Source of the DNA: Dehalococcoidia bacterium
Lineage (GTDB): Bacteria; Chloroflexota; Dehalococcoidia; GIF9; AB-539-J10
Direction: 5' to 3'
Length of the DNA: 10,686 bases
Assembly (NCBI GenBank): GCA_030606165.1
Contig: JAUWGZ010000044.1
Location: 1-10,686, forward strand
The translations under genes were made by a program, and so were the position numbers. Below, piece after piece: positions 1 through 5,813 of this stretch. Under the pieces are notes generated by a model. The model was not told the DNA's origin. It ran no database searches and saw only the letters and a list, made by a program, of their open reading frames with translations. Position 1 is the first letter of the stretch. Each line of letters opens with the position of its first letter.

Positions 1-142
1 CTTCCCAGGGAGCGTCACAACGAGTAGCTTTAACCTCAATAGTGCCTTCTTCTTCTGTTGGTGTACAGCCCGGAACCAAAACCACAATTAAAGCAACTAA
101 AACAACTACACTTAAACAAATAGAGAAAATCTTCTTCTTCAC
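1..142 (-). CDS. Lipoprotein, N-terminal part only (runs off the window)
   Basis: This is the first 47 codons of a minus-strand gene cut by the window edge. It starts at a GTG (142-140) five bases after AGGAGG of an AAGGAGGTGAA ribosome binding site (154-144), which decides the start. The protein begins MKKKIFSICLSV: a charged n-region, then a long hydrophobic stretch, then LVPGC, which fits a lipoprotein signal peptidase II lipobox, although Pro at -2 is unusual. After the Cys (residue 26) comes a Thr/Pro/Glu-rich linker (TPTEEE), as in surface lipoproteins tethered to the outer face of the membrane. The mature domain lies outside the window, so the function cannot be named. A solute-binding protein or a small secreted-domain lipoprotein are both possible. 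The lipoprotein call is firm. Confidence 0.82.
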   Translation of the reverse strand, partial: MKKKIFSICLSVVVLVALIVVLVPGCTPTEEEGTIEVKATRCDAPWE

Positions 143-172
143 GTTCACCTCCTTTTGAAATAAAATTTATTT

Positions 173-312
173 TTCTAAAATTTTAGTTGATATTATTGAT
201 ATTCTAATACCCCTTCACCTCCTTCCTCATTTTGGAATAGTCTAGTTTTCTGAAATCCTAGTTAATACTATCGATATTCTAGTACCTCTTCACCTCCTTT
301 TAGGATAGTTAA
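173..312 (-). repeat. Two diverged tandem repeats (75-base period) in the lipoprotein leader
   Basis: Segments 173-224 and 248-299 align without gaps over 52 bases with 44 identities, and all eight differences are transitions. Weaker similarity continues to about 240 and 312, giving a period of 75 bases. Each unit ends (plus strand) in CTTCACCTCCTT, which on minus is AAGGAGGTGAAG, the same SD core that precedes the real GTG start at 142. In neither repeat is there an ATG, GTG or TTG at a usable distance after this SD. Each unit can fold a short stem (183-186 with 204-207; 258-261 with 279-282). Its closing pair is T-A in the first copy and C-G in the second. Confidence 0.7.
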
Positions 313-796
313 GTAAATAATATCAATGCGGCACTACCCCATTTTATTTTAATATACCCCACCCCTGTATTGTCAATGGTTTTTTTGGCTAAGTATAATC
401 GTGGTGATTTCATGATATTTTGCCCCTTGTGGGTAAAGCAGCCTTCTTTAAACATATCCCTATTTATATCACTAAAATGTTAAGTTGATGTTAACTCGAA
501 GGCCGATCTCACTGTAAAACAGAGAGAAAACAGAGCAAGGAATACGAATGCATAAGGGAATATTCAAACAGAAAGCAAATAGCATAAAGGATTCTTAGCT
601 TTGAGGTCGAAAAAAATCAGCTTTGGAATCTTTCCAGACCTTTACTAAAACCCTTGTTCTGGGATTTTCCCAGAATTTCGGCGGATTGGCAAGAAGGCAC
701 TAAATGGTACTTGGTCTCTGAAGCAGATTGAACAATACTGCTTGCTACAAGGGCTGATGACAGGTCGATAATTATAGTAAACAGCGTAAATCTTTA
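300..796. other. Long spacer without a supported gene
   Basis: I see no credible coding region, tRNA or known RNA here. The readable structure is minor. There is an 8-bp perfect hairpin (657-664 with 668-675, three-base loop, no T-run after it). A 5-bp dyad GTTAA/TTAAC lies at 479-495. AAAACAGAG is repeated twice with an 11-base period (516-535). A weak stem around 621-638 is followed on the minus strand by seven T's (617-611), which could be a poor terminator for the minus-strand genes upstream. A roughly 40-codon open stretch on minus near 660-779 has no start or ribosome binding site and resembles nothing I know. Confidence 0.55.
346..376 (-). promoter_or_regulatory. Candidate promoter for the lipoprotein gene
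   Basis: Read on the minus strand, a perfect TTGACA (376-371) is followed by AT-rich sequence with two possible -10 boxes: TATTAA (354-349, 16-base spacer) or TAAAAT (351-346, 19-base spacer). Neither has the ideal 17-base spacing. Transcription from here would give a leader of about 200 bases that includes both 75-base repeats before the GTG at 142. Confidence 0.4.
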
Positions 797-920
797 AAAT
801 CCTAAGCACTAAATCCTAAACAAATCTTAATATCTAAATTCAAAACCCAAAACCGTTTTGAACATTTGAGATTTGAATTTTGAGCTTGTTTAGGGCTTAG
901 AATTTCGGACTTTGGATTTT
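797..920. repeat. AT-rich imperfect palindrome (MITE/REP-like intergenic element)
   Basis: The sequence is an approximately 124-base imperfect inverted repeat centred at 854. The core CAAAAC (848-853) faces GTTTTG (855-860) across one base. CCTAAACAA (815-823) pairs perfectly with TTGTTTAGG (886-894), CTAAG (802-806) with CTTAG (896-900), and the outer ends AAAATCC (797-803) and GGATTTT (914-920) are also complementary. The right arm has about ten extra bases. The phrase pattern (short AAATCCTAA-like words on one side, TTTAGGGCTTAG-like on the other) resembles dispersed palindromic repeats I recall from Chloroflexota and other environmental genomes. That family link is from memory. There is no open reading frame inside. 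It lies just past the 3' end of the small gene at 926. Confidence 0.65.
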
Positions 921-925
921 CATCG

Positions 926-1111
926 CTAGAGGCTCTTTTTTGTTTCCTCGATCTCCCTTTCTAACTCCTTTAGTTCTTCCTCCAGGTCTTTCTTATACTC
1001 TTCGAGCATGTCCAGATACTCCTTTCTGTCGGGAAAGGGCTTGAATCCCTGGAAGTAGAAACCGAAGGGAGGGAGGCCAAAGTAGAACCTCCGGGATCTC
1101 CTACTCCACAT
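926..1111 (-). CDS. Small aromatic-rich coiled-coil protein, DUF5320-like
   Basis: This is a 61-residue protein. The ATG at 1111-1109 is chosen because a perfect AGGAGGTGA (1127-1119) sits ten bases upstream; a longer in-frame reading from 1156 would start before that site. The N-terminal third is basic, then rich in Phe, Tyr, Gly and Pro (about residues 8-26). The rest (about 31-60) is a charged Glu/Lys/Leu heptad helix expected to form a coiled coil. This two-part layout matches the short bacterial and archaeal proteins grouped as DUF5320, whose function is unknown; I assign that by resemblance, not by search. It lies 59 bases after the rsmG stop on the same strand and may share its transcript. 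There is no signal peptide or membrane segment. Confidence 0.72.
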   Translation of the reverse strand: MWSRRSRRFYFGLPPFGFYFQGFKPFPDRKEYLDMLEEYKKDLEEELKELEREIEETKKSL

Positions 1112-1170
1112 CTTTATTTCACCTCCTGAATTAGTTACCCCTGAAAAACGCAGCAAATTTTCATGGGGTG

Positions 1171-1890
1171 TTAAATCGGCCGTCGCCTCGGCAGTCCAGG
1201 ACGACGGGGATATTTACTCGGTGTCGGGGATATTTTATCAATAATTACCAAATAACGCACATCATTAAATTCGTCCAATTCTATTTTCTTTATCTGGTCT
1301 AATTTGCCTCCCAGGGCAGCAATGGCTTTTTTCGCCCTGCTTGTCTCCCGGTCGATTTCCCCTTTCTTTTGAGCGATAAATCTTCCCCCAATCCGGCAAA
1401 AGGGCAGGGTTAGTTCCACCAAGGCAGGCAACAAGGCTACAGCACGGGAGAGAACCAGGGCAAATTGCTCACGATAGAGTAATAAATGAGCCGCTTCCTC
1501 AGCTCTACTATTCAGCACTTCTACATTTTCCAGCTCCAGTTTGCGGATAATGTGGTGGAGGAAAGCCGTTTTTTTTGTTGTGGGTTCAATGAGCACCAGC
1601 CTGGGCTGAGGGAAAAGAATTTTGAGCGGCACGCCGGGGAAGCCGGCACCTGTGCCTATGTCTATAATATTGAAATCCGGTCTTTCCACCTCTTCCTCAG
1701 GCAAAGCTAGAGTGATGGTCAGGGAATCAAGGAAATGCTTTACCTGTACCGAGGAGTAATCTGTTATGGCTGTGAGGTTAATTTTTTTATTCCATTCAAT
1801 TAGCTCCTGGTAGTAAAGCTCAAATTGCTTTACCTGCTTGGCATTGAACTCTATCCCCAGCTTGCCTGCTCCTTCAATAAGTTTTTTCAT
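1171..1890 (-). CDS. rsmG: 16S rRNA (guanine527-N7)-methyltransferase RsmG
   Basis: RsmG uses S-adenosylmethionine to methylate N7 of G527 in the 530 loop of 16S rRNA; in other bacteria its loss gives low-level streptomycin resistance. The 239-residue protein has the family's N-terminal helical part with YYQELIEWNKKINLTAI (26-42), the SAM-binding motif IDIGTGAGFPGVPL (76-89), the acidic SAM-ribose end LIEP (100-103), the SRA motif (148-150) and a glycine turn plus QKKG (174-177). It ends with the typical KYPRRPGLP tail (226-234). Length is normal. The ATG at 1890 has only a weak upstream ribosome binding site but agrees with the family's N-terminus. It is divergent from the AbrB-type gene and is followed by the small coiled-coil gene. 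Confidence 0.95.
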   Translation of the reverse strand: MKKLIEGAGKLGIEFNAKQVKQFELYYQELIEWNKKINLTAITDYSSVQVKHFLDSLTITLALPEEEVERPDFNIIDIGTGAGFPGVPLKILFPQPRLVLIEPTTKKTAFLHHIIRKLELENVEVLNSRAEEAAHLLLYREQFALVLSRAVALLPALVELTLPFCRIGGRFIAQKKGEIDRETSRAKKAIAALGGKLDQIKKIELDEFNDVRYLVIIDKISPTPSKYPRRPGLPRRRPI

Positions 1891-1929
1891 CGCGAGCCAC
1901 GCTTAAAATTCGGAGGTTGTTTAGCAACC

Positions 1930-1957
1930 CGTTCGCCCCGAACCTGTCGAAGGGCAA
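1930..1957. repeat. GTTCGCCC-type short palindromic repeat
   Basis: The stretch from GTTCGCCC (1931-1938) through CCTGTCG to GGGCAAC (1952-1958) is an imperfect stem-loop: GCCC pairs with GGGC and the outer GTT with AAC. It matches a short motif I recall as common between genes in many bacterial genomes (GTTCGCCCTGAGC...GTCGAAGGGC). Only one copy is present, within the rsmG/abrB divergent spacer, so its dispersed nature cannot be shown from this window. Such units are usually non-coding REP-like elements. Confidence 0.55.
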
Positions 1958-2035
1958 CCTAATTTTATCATGACTTCCGCTCATAATCCGGCACACTCGC
2001 TACAAGCGGTTAATAAACAATCTCCAACATACTGC

Positions 2036-2065
2036 TTGACACAATAATAAGAAAAATCATATAAT
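2036..2065 (+). promoter_or_regulatory. Consensus housekeeping promoter for the regulator-exporter block
   Basis: TTGACA (2036-2041) and TATAAT (2060-2065) are both perfect sigma-70 type hexamers, separated by 18 bases of AT-rich sequence. Predicted transcription start is near 2072, giving a leader of about 57 bases to the ATG at 2129. A short dyad, TAGTA (about 2073) facing TACTA (about 2093), lies over the expected start region and could be an operator, but five base pairs is weak. A promoter this close to consensus suggests strong transcription unless a repressor, such as the AbrB-type protein itself, holds it down. Confidence 0.75.
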
Positions 2066-2128
2066 TCCGAATAGTAGGATATATCATACGATACTAAGTT
2101 GGGCGCCAAGTTTATTCCAGGAGGTAAA

Positions 2129-2413
2129 ATGGAAGATGAAAGCATGCAGGTAGTCGGTAAGTGTTTTGGCTCAACGGTTGTTGGCCCACGAGGGCAGATA
2201 GTTATACCCGTGGAAGCCAGAAAGGAATTGGGTATGGATGTTGGTACCAGGCTGCTAACTTTTAAGCTATTTGAGGGAAGGGGTCTGGTCTTTGTTAAAG
2301 TGGAGGCAGTTGAGGAGTTAGTCAATATTATGACTCAACATGTGAATGAGTTTACTAAGTTAGTAAGGGAAATTAGAACTGAAAATTTAGAAAATGAGGC
2401 CAATCGAGATTAA
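2129..2413 (+). CDS. AbrB/SpoVT-type DNA-binding regulator
   Basis: The 94-residue protein carries one swapped-hairpin AbrB-type domain at about residues 15-60, with the family signature VGPRGQIVIPVEARKELGM and the following DVGTRLLTF. Proteins of this family bind DNA as dimers and act as transition-state regulators or antitoxins. After the domain comes a charged helical tail (about 61-94), which may add oligomerisation or partner contacts. The ATG at 2129 is chosen because AGGAGG (2119-2124) precedes it by four bases; an in-frame TTG at 2099 has no such site. No toxin gene sits next to it, so an antitoxin role is unlikely. Its place 104 bases before the exporter genes, on the same strand and behind a strong promoter, suggests that it regulates them and possibly itself. 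That role is inferred from position only. Confidence 0.85.
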   Translation: MEDESMQVVGKCFGSTVVGPRGQIVIPVEARKELGMDVGTRLLTFKLFEGRGLVFVKVEAVEELVNIMTQHVNEFTKLVREIRTENLENEANRD

Positions 2414-2455
2414 CAATCCTGCTGCTAAACTTTTAGGCATCCTGGCTCTGCGTTG

Positions 2456-2488
2456 AAGCAAATACTTGCTGTGTTACAACAAGCAAAT
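2456..2488 (+). promoter_or_regulatory. AGCAA/TTGCT half-site cluster before the adaptor gene
   Basis: In the spacer between the regulator and the adaptor gene, AAGCAAAT occurs twice (2456-2463 and 2481-2488) with TTGCT (2466-2470) between, so AGCAA-TTGCT-AGCAA half-sites can form two alternative short dyads. It might be an operator or an RNA stem that tunes exporter expression. The stems are only five base pairs, so chance is a fair alternative. Confidence 0.25.
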
Positions 2489-2517
2489 CTTTGAGGAATG
2501 AAAAGAGGCGAAGGAAA

Positions 2518-3720
2518 ATGAAAAAGAAGATAGCACTAATAATAACAATCTGCGTGGTTGTTATCGGTATAGTACTTGGTATCGTGCTTACTAGAGGCAC
2601 CAGCTCCGAAGATACGCCAACTACTGTTATGGTTACCCGAGGCGATATAGTGAAAACCGTTTTAGTGGATGGCAGTTTAGAAATGCCTAATAAAGCGTAT
2701 TTATCATTCGGCGCTACCGGTACAGTGACAGAGGTGCTGGTTGATAAAGGGGATAGTGTGGTAGAAGGCCAAGTATTAGCCAGGCTCGATGGACATTCCC
2801 TGGAATTCAGTGTAGAAATAGCGCAGGCACAATACGAAACTGCTCAGATCAATTTGATGAAAACAATCTATCCTCACTATACCAAAATATGGGGTACTGA
2901 TATGCCCGGAGTATGGTTAGCTCTGGACGAAGCCCAGGATAATTTAATACAGGCTCAGGAGCTTCTGAATGAGGGGAGTGTCGAGGAGGCACAAGTCTTG
3001 CTGAACTTAATCGAGGGAAATCTAAGCAAGGCCGAAGAAAAATCTCTATCTAGAACGTTTCAGTTGCCCTGGTCGGTCAAGCTACTCGAGCTGCAATCGG
3101 ATATAGCCAGAGCGAATTTAGAATCGGCAAAGCTTAACCTGGAAAAGGCGGTAATAACGGCTACCTTCGATGGCGTGGTAGCTGACATCACCATAACCGA
3201 AGGAAAAGACGTCTCGACAGCGACATTAGCCACTTCGGCAATATCCCTGGTTGACACCAGTAAGATAGAGATGAGCGGCTTCATTGATGAAATAGATATC
3301 GCCATGGTGCAGCCAGGCCAGGAAGCAAATATCCTGTTAGATGCTTTGCCTGACGAGGAAGTAAAGGGTAGGGTGGCTTTTATCTCCCTGGTAGGCACAA
3401 TTCAAGCCGGGGTGGTATCTTACGACACCACCATAACCTTGGAAAATCCCGTCGAAGAGCTCAGGGATGGCATGAGTGCCACTGCTGAAGTCATCATCGA
3501 GCGTCATGATGATGTATTGTCGATACCGAACAGATATATTCGGGGGACCCCGGAAAACCGAATGGTTGTAGTGCTCGTAGATGAGCAAGAGGAGGAACGG
3601 GAAATTACCTTGGGGCTAACCGACGGGATAAACACCGAAGTTCTGTCGGGATTGCAGGAGGGAGAAAAGGTGATATTACCCACTTCTGAGGAGCGACCAG
3701 ATGGCTTCTTCATGAGGTAG
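2518..3720 (+). CDS. HlyD/MacA-family membrane fusion (adaptor) protein of an ABC exporter
   Basis: The 400-residue protein starts with a short basic segment and one membrane helix (about 5-25, no lipobox), anchoring it with the bulk outside the cytoplasm. The outer part has the adaptor order. The first half of the biotinyl-lipoyl-like domain spans about 40-100 (GTVTEVLVDKGDSVVEGQVL). An alpha-helical hairpin rich in Ala, Gln, Glu and Leu follows (about 100-210). The second lipoyl half is at about 212-240 (TATFDGVVADITITEG), then beta-barrel and C-terminal membrane-proximal domains (PGQEANI... and LSIPNRYIRG). ATG 2518 is preferred because it gives a normal N-terminus with AGAGG nine bases upstream; a TTG at 2491 in frame adds an odd Arg/Lys-rich leader. 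Only three bases separate it from the ATPase gene. With no TolC-type gene here, it may serve a single-membrane exporter. The substrate is unknown. Confidence 0.9.
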   Translation: MKKKIALIITICVVVIGIVLGIVLTRGTSSEDTPTTVMVTRGDIVKTVLVDGSLEMPNKAYLSFGATGTVTEVLVDKGDSVVEGQVLARLDGHSLEFSVEIAQAQYETAQINLMKTIYPHYTKIWGTDMPGVWLALDEAQDNLIQAQELLNEGSVEEAQVLLNLIEGNLSKAEEKSLSRTFQLPWSVKLLELQSDIARANLESAKLNLEKAVITATFDGVVADITITEGKDVSTATLATSAISLVDTSKIEMSGFIDEIDIAMVQPGQEANILLDALPDEEVKGRVAFISLVGTIQAGVVSYDTTITLENPVEELRDGMSATAEVIIERHDDVLSIPNRYIRGTPENRMVVVLVDEQEEEREITLGLTDGINTEVLSGLQEGEKVILPTSEERPDGFFMR

Positions 3721-3723
3721 CCA

Positions 3724-4386
3724 ATGCTTGAACTTGAAAACATAACCAAAGTTTATAAAGCGGGACAGACCGAAGTTCCTGCTCTGCGGGGGATCAGCTG
3801 CCGCATTGAGTCAGGGGAGATGGTATCTATCATAGGTCCCTCGGGCTCGGGGAAGTCCACCCTGATGAATATCATCGGCTGCCTGGATAAGCCGACTTCT
3901 GGACGATACCTCCTGGATGGGACCGAGGTAAGCGAGCTCAACGATAATCAACTGGCCGAGATAAGAAATAAAAAGATAGGCTTCGTCTTCCAAAGCTTCA
4001 ACTTGTTGTCCCGAACCACGGCTTTAGCCAATGTGGAGCTGCCACTTATTTACAGTGGCGCCAGCAACCGACGGCAAAGAGCGTTACAGGTCCTGGAGTC
4101 CGTGGGATTAGCTCACCGGGTCACTCACAGACCAAGCGAGCTAGCTGGAGGGGAACAACAACGGGTGGCTATCGCTCGAGCCTTAGTAAATAATCCATCT
4201 CTTATTTTAGCTGATGAACCCACAGGCAACCTTGACACCCAGACCAGCCAGGAAATCATGCTAATTTTCAAGCAACTGAATGAGCAGGGCATGACCATCG
4301 TTCTGGTTACTCACGAACCAGATATTGCCGCTTATACCCAGCGCACCATTAAACTTCGCGATGGCCTGATAGAGACATCGAAATGA
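3724..4386 (+). CDS. ABC transporter ATPase, MacB/LolD type
   Basis: This is a complete 220-residue nucleotide-binding subunit that powers the adjacent permease. Visible motifs are the A-loop Tyr11, Walker A GPSGSGKST (38-46), Q-loop Gln90 in FVFQSFNLL, signature LAGGEQQR (140-147, a common variant of LSGGQ), Walker B LILADEP (160-166) with catalytic Glu165, D-loop GNLD (168-171) and H-loop His197. The pattern, including PTSGRYLLDGTEV and NLDTQTSQEIM, is that of the MacB/LolD/FtsE group (type VII ABC systems), which drive FtsX-like permeases and do mechanical work from the cytoplasmic side. The ATG follows the adaptor stop by three bases, with GAGG at 3714-3717 as ribosome binding site. Its stop overlaps the permease start. 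All catalytic residues are intact. Confidence 0.95.
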   Translation: MLELENITKVYKAGQTEVPALRGISCRIESGEMVSIIGPSGSGKSTLMNIIGCLDKPTSGRYLLDGTEVSELNDNQLAEIRNKKIGFVFQSFNLLSRTTALANVELPLIYSGASNRRQRALQVLESVGLAHRVTHRPSELAGGEQQRVAIARALVNNPSLILADEPTGNLDTQTSQEIMLIFKQLNEQGMTIVLVTHEPDIAAYTQRTIKLRDGLIETSK

Positions 4387-5618
4387 AACTCTGGGATTGT
4401 TTTTCTACTGCGCTGCGGGCTTTGCTTAGTAACAAGCTAAGGTCAGCTTTGACCATGCTGGGTATCCTGATTGGCGTGGCTGCAGTTATTTCCGTGCTAT
4501 CCTTAGGAAGTGCGCAGTCGGCTATAGTAGAGGAGTCTTTTGCCACCTTGGGGTCTAACCTGATATACGTCACGCCTCCAGAACTCGGCATGAGTGGAGT
4601 GGGAGCTCAGTCAACGCTGACTTTGGAAGATGCACAGGCGATTGCCCAAAACGCCCCTTCTGTAGAGAGGGTGGCGCCAATGGCGCAGACTTACGCTCAG
4701 GTTGTAGCTGGGGGAGAGAGCCTTAGCAACACAATTATTGCCGGGGTGTGGCCAGAAGCCGAAGTGGTGGACAACTATGCCGTGGCGCAGGGCAGCTTCA
4801 TAACCGACTTCGATTATGGAGCGCGGTCGAGGGTAGCTGTCCTGGGGAGCGAAGTAGCCAAGACCCTTTTTGGTGAGATGGACCCTACTGGTCAGAGCTT
4901 GAGGATTGGTGGGCGTCAATTCCAGGTCAGCGGTGTACTGGAAAGCCGGGGGATGGGATTTGGAGTTGAAGACATGAGGGTCTATATTCCTTTATCCACC
5001 TTCTATACCACTCTGGCAACCTCACAGGTGGGCAGCCGCGGAAGCAGTGTTAACATGATCAGCGTCCAGGTAGAGAGCAGCGACGAACTGGAGTCTGCCG
5101 AGCAGGAGATCACTGCTATTTTGCGGGACACCCACAACATCAGAGAGGGAGAAGACGATGACTTCAGAGTTCTCAACGTGGCGTCTGTGGCAGACCAGGT
5201 CACCCAGGTACTGGGAATACTCCAGCTCGTCCTTGCCGGCATCGCTGGTATATCCTTGCTTGTCGGCGGCATCGGGATTATGAATATCATGCTGGTTTCG
5301 GTGACCGAGCGTATCAGGGAAATCGGTCTGCGCAAGGCGGTAGGAGCCAAGCGTCGAGATATTCTGATTCAATTCCTCATTGAAGCTGCCACACTAGGTC
5401 TCTGTGGCGGTGCTCTGGGGATAGGACTGGGGTGGGTTATAGTTAAAATCATGTCTAGCATAGCGACAAATCTTGGTTTCTCCTTTACTGCTATGCTTTC
5501 CGGCGATGCTATTGCCCTGGCGGTAGGTGTAGCAATTTTTATCGGACTTATTTCTGGGTTGTACCCGGCCCTCCGGGCGGCACGACTCGACCCCATCGAG
5601 TCCCTGCGTCACGAATAA
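4383..5618 (+). CDS. MacB/FtsX-family ABC exporter permease
   Basis: The 411-residue permease has the standard MacB half-exporter layout without a fused ATPase. Transmembrane helix 1 is at about 22-44 (LTMLGILIGVAAVISVLSLG). A large outer-face domain follows (about 45-270, MacB periplasmic core type). The C-terminal FtsX domain has helices at about 276-305, 331-356 and 378-398. Between helices 2 and 3 lies the conserved ERIREIGLRKAVGAKRRDI coupling segment that contacts the ATPase, and the end has the usual YPALRAARLDPIESLRHE tail. Its ATG overlaps the ATPase stop by four bases (ATGA), so the two are translated together. Members of this family export macrolides, antimicrobial peptides, siderophores or lipoproteins; nothing here fixes the substrate. 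A hairpin terminator follows about 145 bases downstream. Confidence 0.94.
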   Translation: MKLWDCFSTALRALLSNKLRSALTMLGILIGVAAVISVLSLGSAQSAIVEESFATLGSNLIYVTPPELGMSGVGAQSTLTLEDAQAIAQNAPSVERVAPMAQTYAQVVAGGESLSNTIIAGVWPEAEVVDNYAVAQGSFITDFDYGARSRVAVLGSEVAKTLFGEMDPTGQSLRIGGRQFQVSGVLESRGMGFGVEDMRVYIPLSTFYTTLATSQVGSRGSSVNMISVQVESSDELESAEQEITAILRDTHNIREGEDDDFRVLNVASVADQVTQVLGILQLVLAGIAGISLLVGGIGIMNIMLVSVTERIREIGLRKAVGAKRRDILIQFLIEAATLGLCGGALGIGLGWVIVKIMSSIATNLGFSFTAMLSGDAIALAVGVAIFIGLISGLYPALRAARLDPIESLRHE

Positions 5619-5704
5619 ACTGCGTAACAGTTTAGCTTTTCCAAAACTGTAGTAGCTCGATTTTTTCCAACAAGTTCCCTCTCAGAGATTGGGGTTTCTC
5701 CCTT

Positions 5705-5784
5705 CCCCCTTAGAATAAGGGGGATAAAGGGGGTTACTTCGATAATTTTCATAACTCCCCTTTCCCCTCTTATCTTAAGAGGGG
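5705..5784. repeat. Nested inverted repeat: two hairpins whose flanks also pair
   Basis: The first hairpin is CCCCCTTA (5705-5712), GAA, TAAGGGGG (5716-5723). The second is CCCCTCTTA (5764-5772), TCT, TAAGAGGGG (5776-5784). In addition, 5716-5736 is nearly complementary to 5752-5772 over about 21 bases, so the whole can form either two hairpins or one long stem with the loop at 5737-5751. The CCCCTTA/TAAGGGG words recall common G-tract palindromic elements between genes of many environmental bacteria. It sits exactly between convergent operons. Confidence 0.75.
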
Positions 5785-5791
5785 AATTTTT
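5764..5791 (+). terminator. Rho-independent terminator of the exporter operon
   Basis: A perfect 9-bp GC-containing stem (5764-5772 with 5776-5784, three-base loop) is followed by AATTTTT (5785-5791), as expected for an intrinsic terminator reading on the plus strand. It ends the transcript of the permease gene. On the minus strand the same stem lacks a T-run, so termination of the folE transcript would rely on the structure alone or on the other hairpin. Confidence 0.7.
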
Positions 5792-5813
5792 GGAAAACTT
5801 ACATGTTGCTAAA

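Noticed and set aside
173..299. CRISPR-like array
   Set aside because: There are only two diverged copies in direct tandem, with no constant repeat and variable spacer pattern and no cas genes.
657..675. Perfect 8-bp hairpin as a terminator
   Set aside because: No T-run follows on either strand and no gene ends nearby, so only the stem is reported, within the spacer entry.
1486..1710. Plus-strand open frame inside rsmG
   Set aside because: It lies fully within rsmG on the other strand and has no recognisable domain or ribosome binding site.
2099..2128. Longer AbrB-type protein starting at TTG 2099
   Set aside because: No ribosome binding site precedes the TTG, while AGGAGG sits just before ATG 2129, which also gives a family-like N-terminus.
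1981..2325. Minus-strand open frame across the AbrB-type gene
   Set aside because: It is antisense to a clear AbrB-domain gene, Ser/Thr/Pro-rich in a shadow-frame manner, and spans the consensus promoter.
2129..2413. Antitoxin of a toxin-antitoxin pair
   Set aside because: AbrB-fold antitoxins sit beside a small toxin gene; here the flanks are rsmG and an export adaptor.
2491..2517. Adaptor start at TTG 2491
   Set aside because: It would add a nine-residue Arg/Lys-rich lead. ATG 2518 gives a normal membrane-anchor start with AGAGG upstream.
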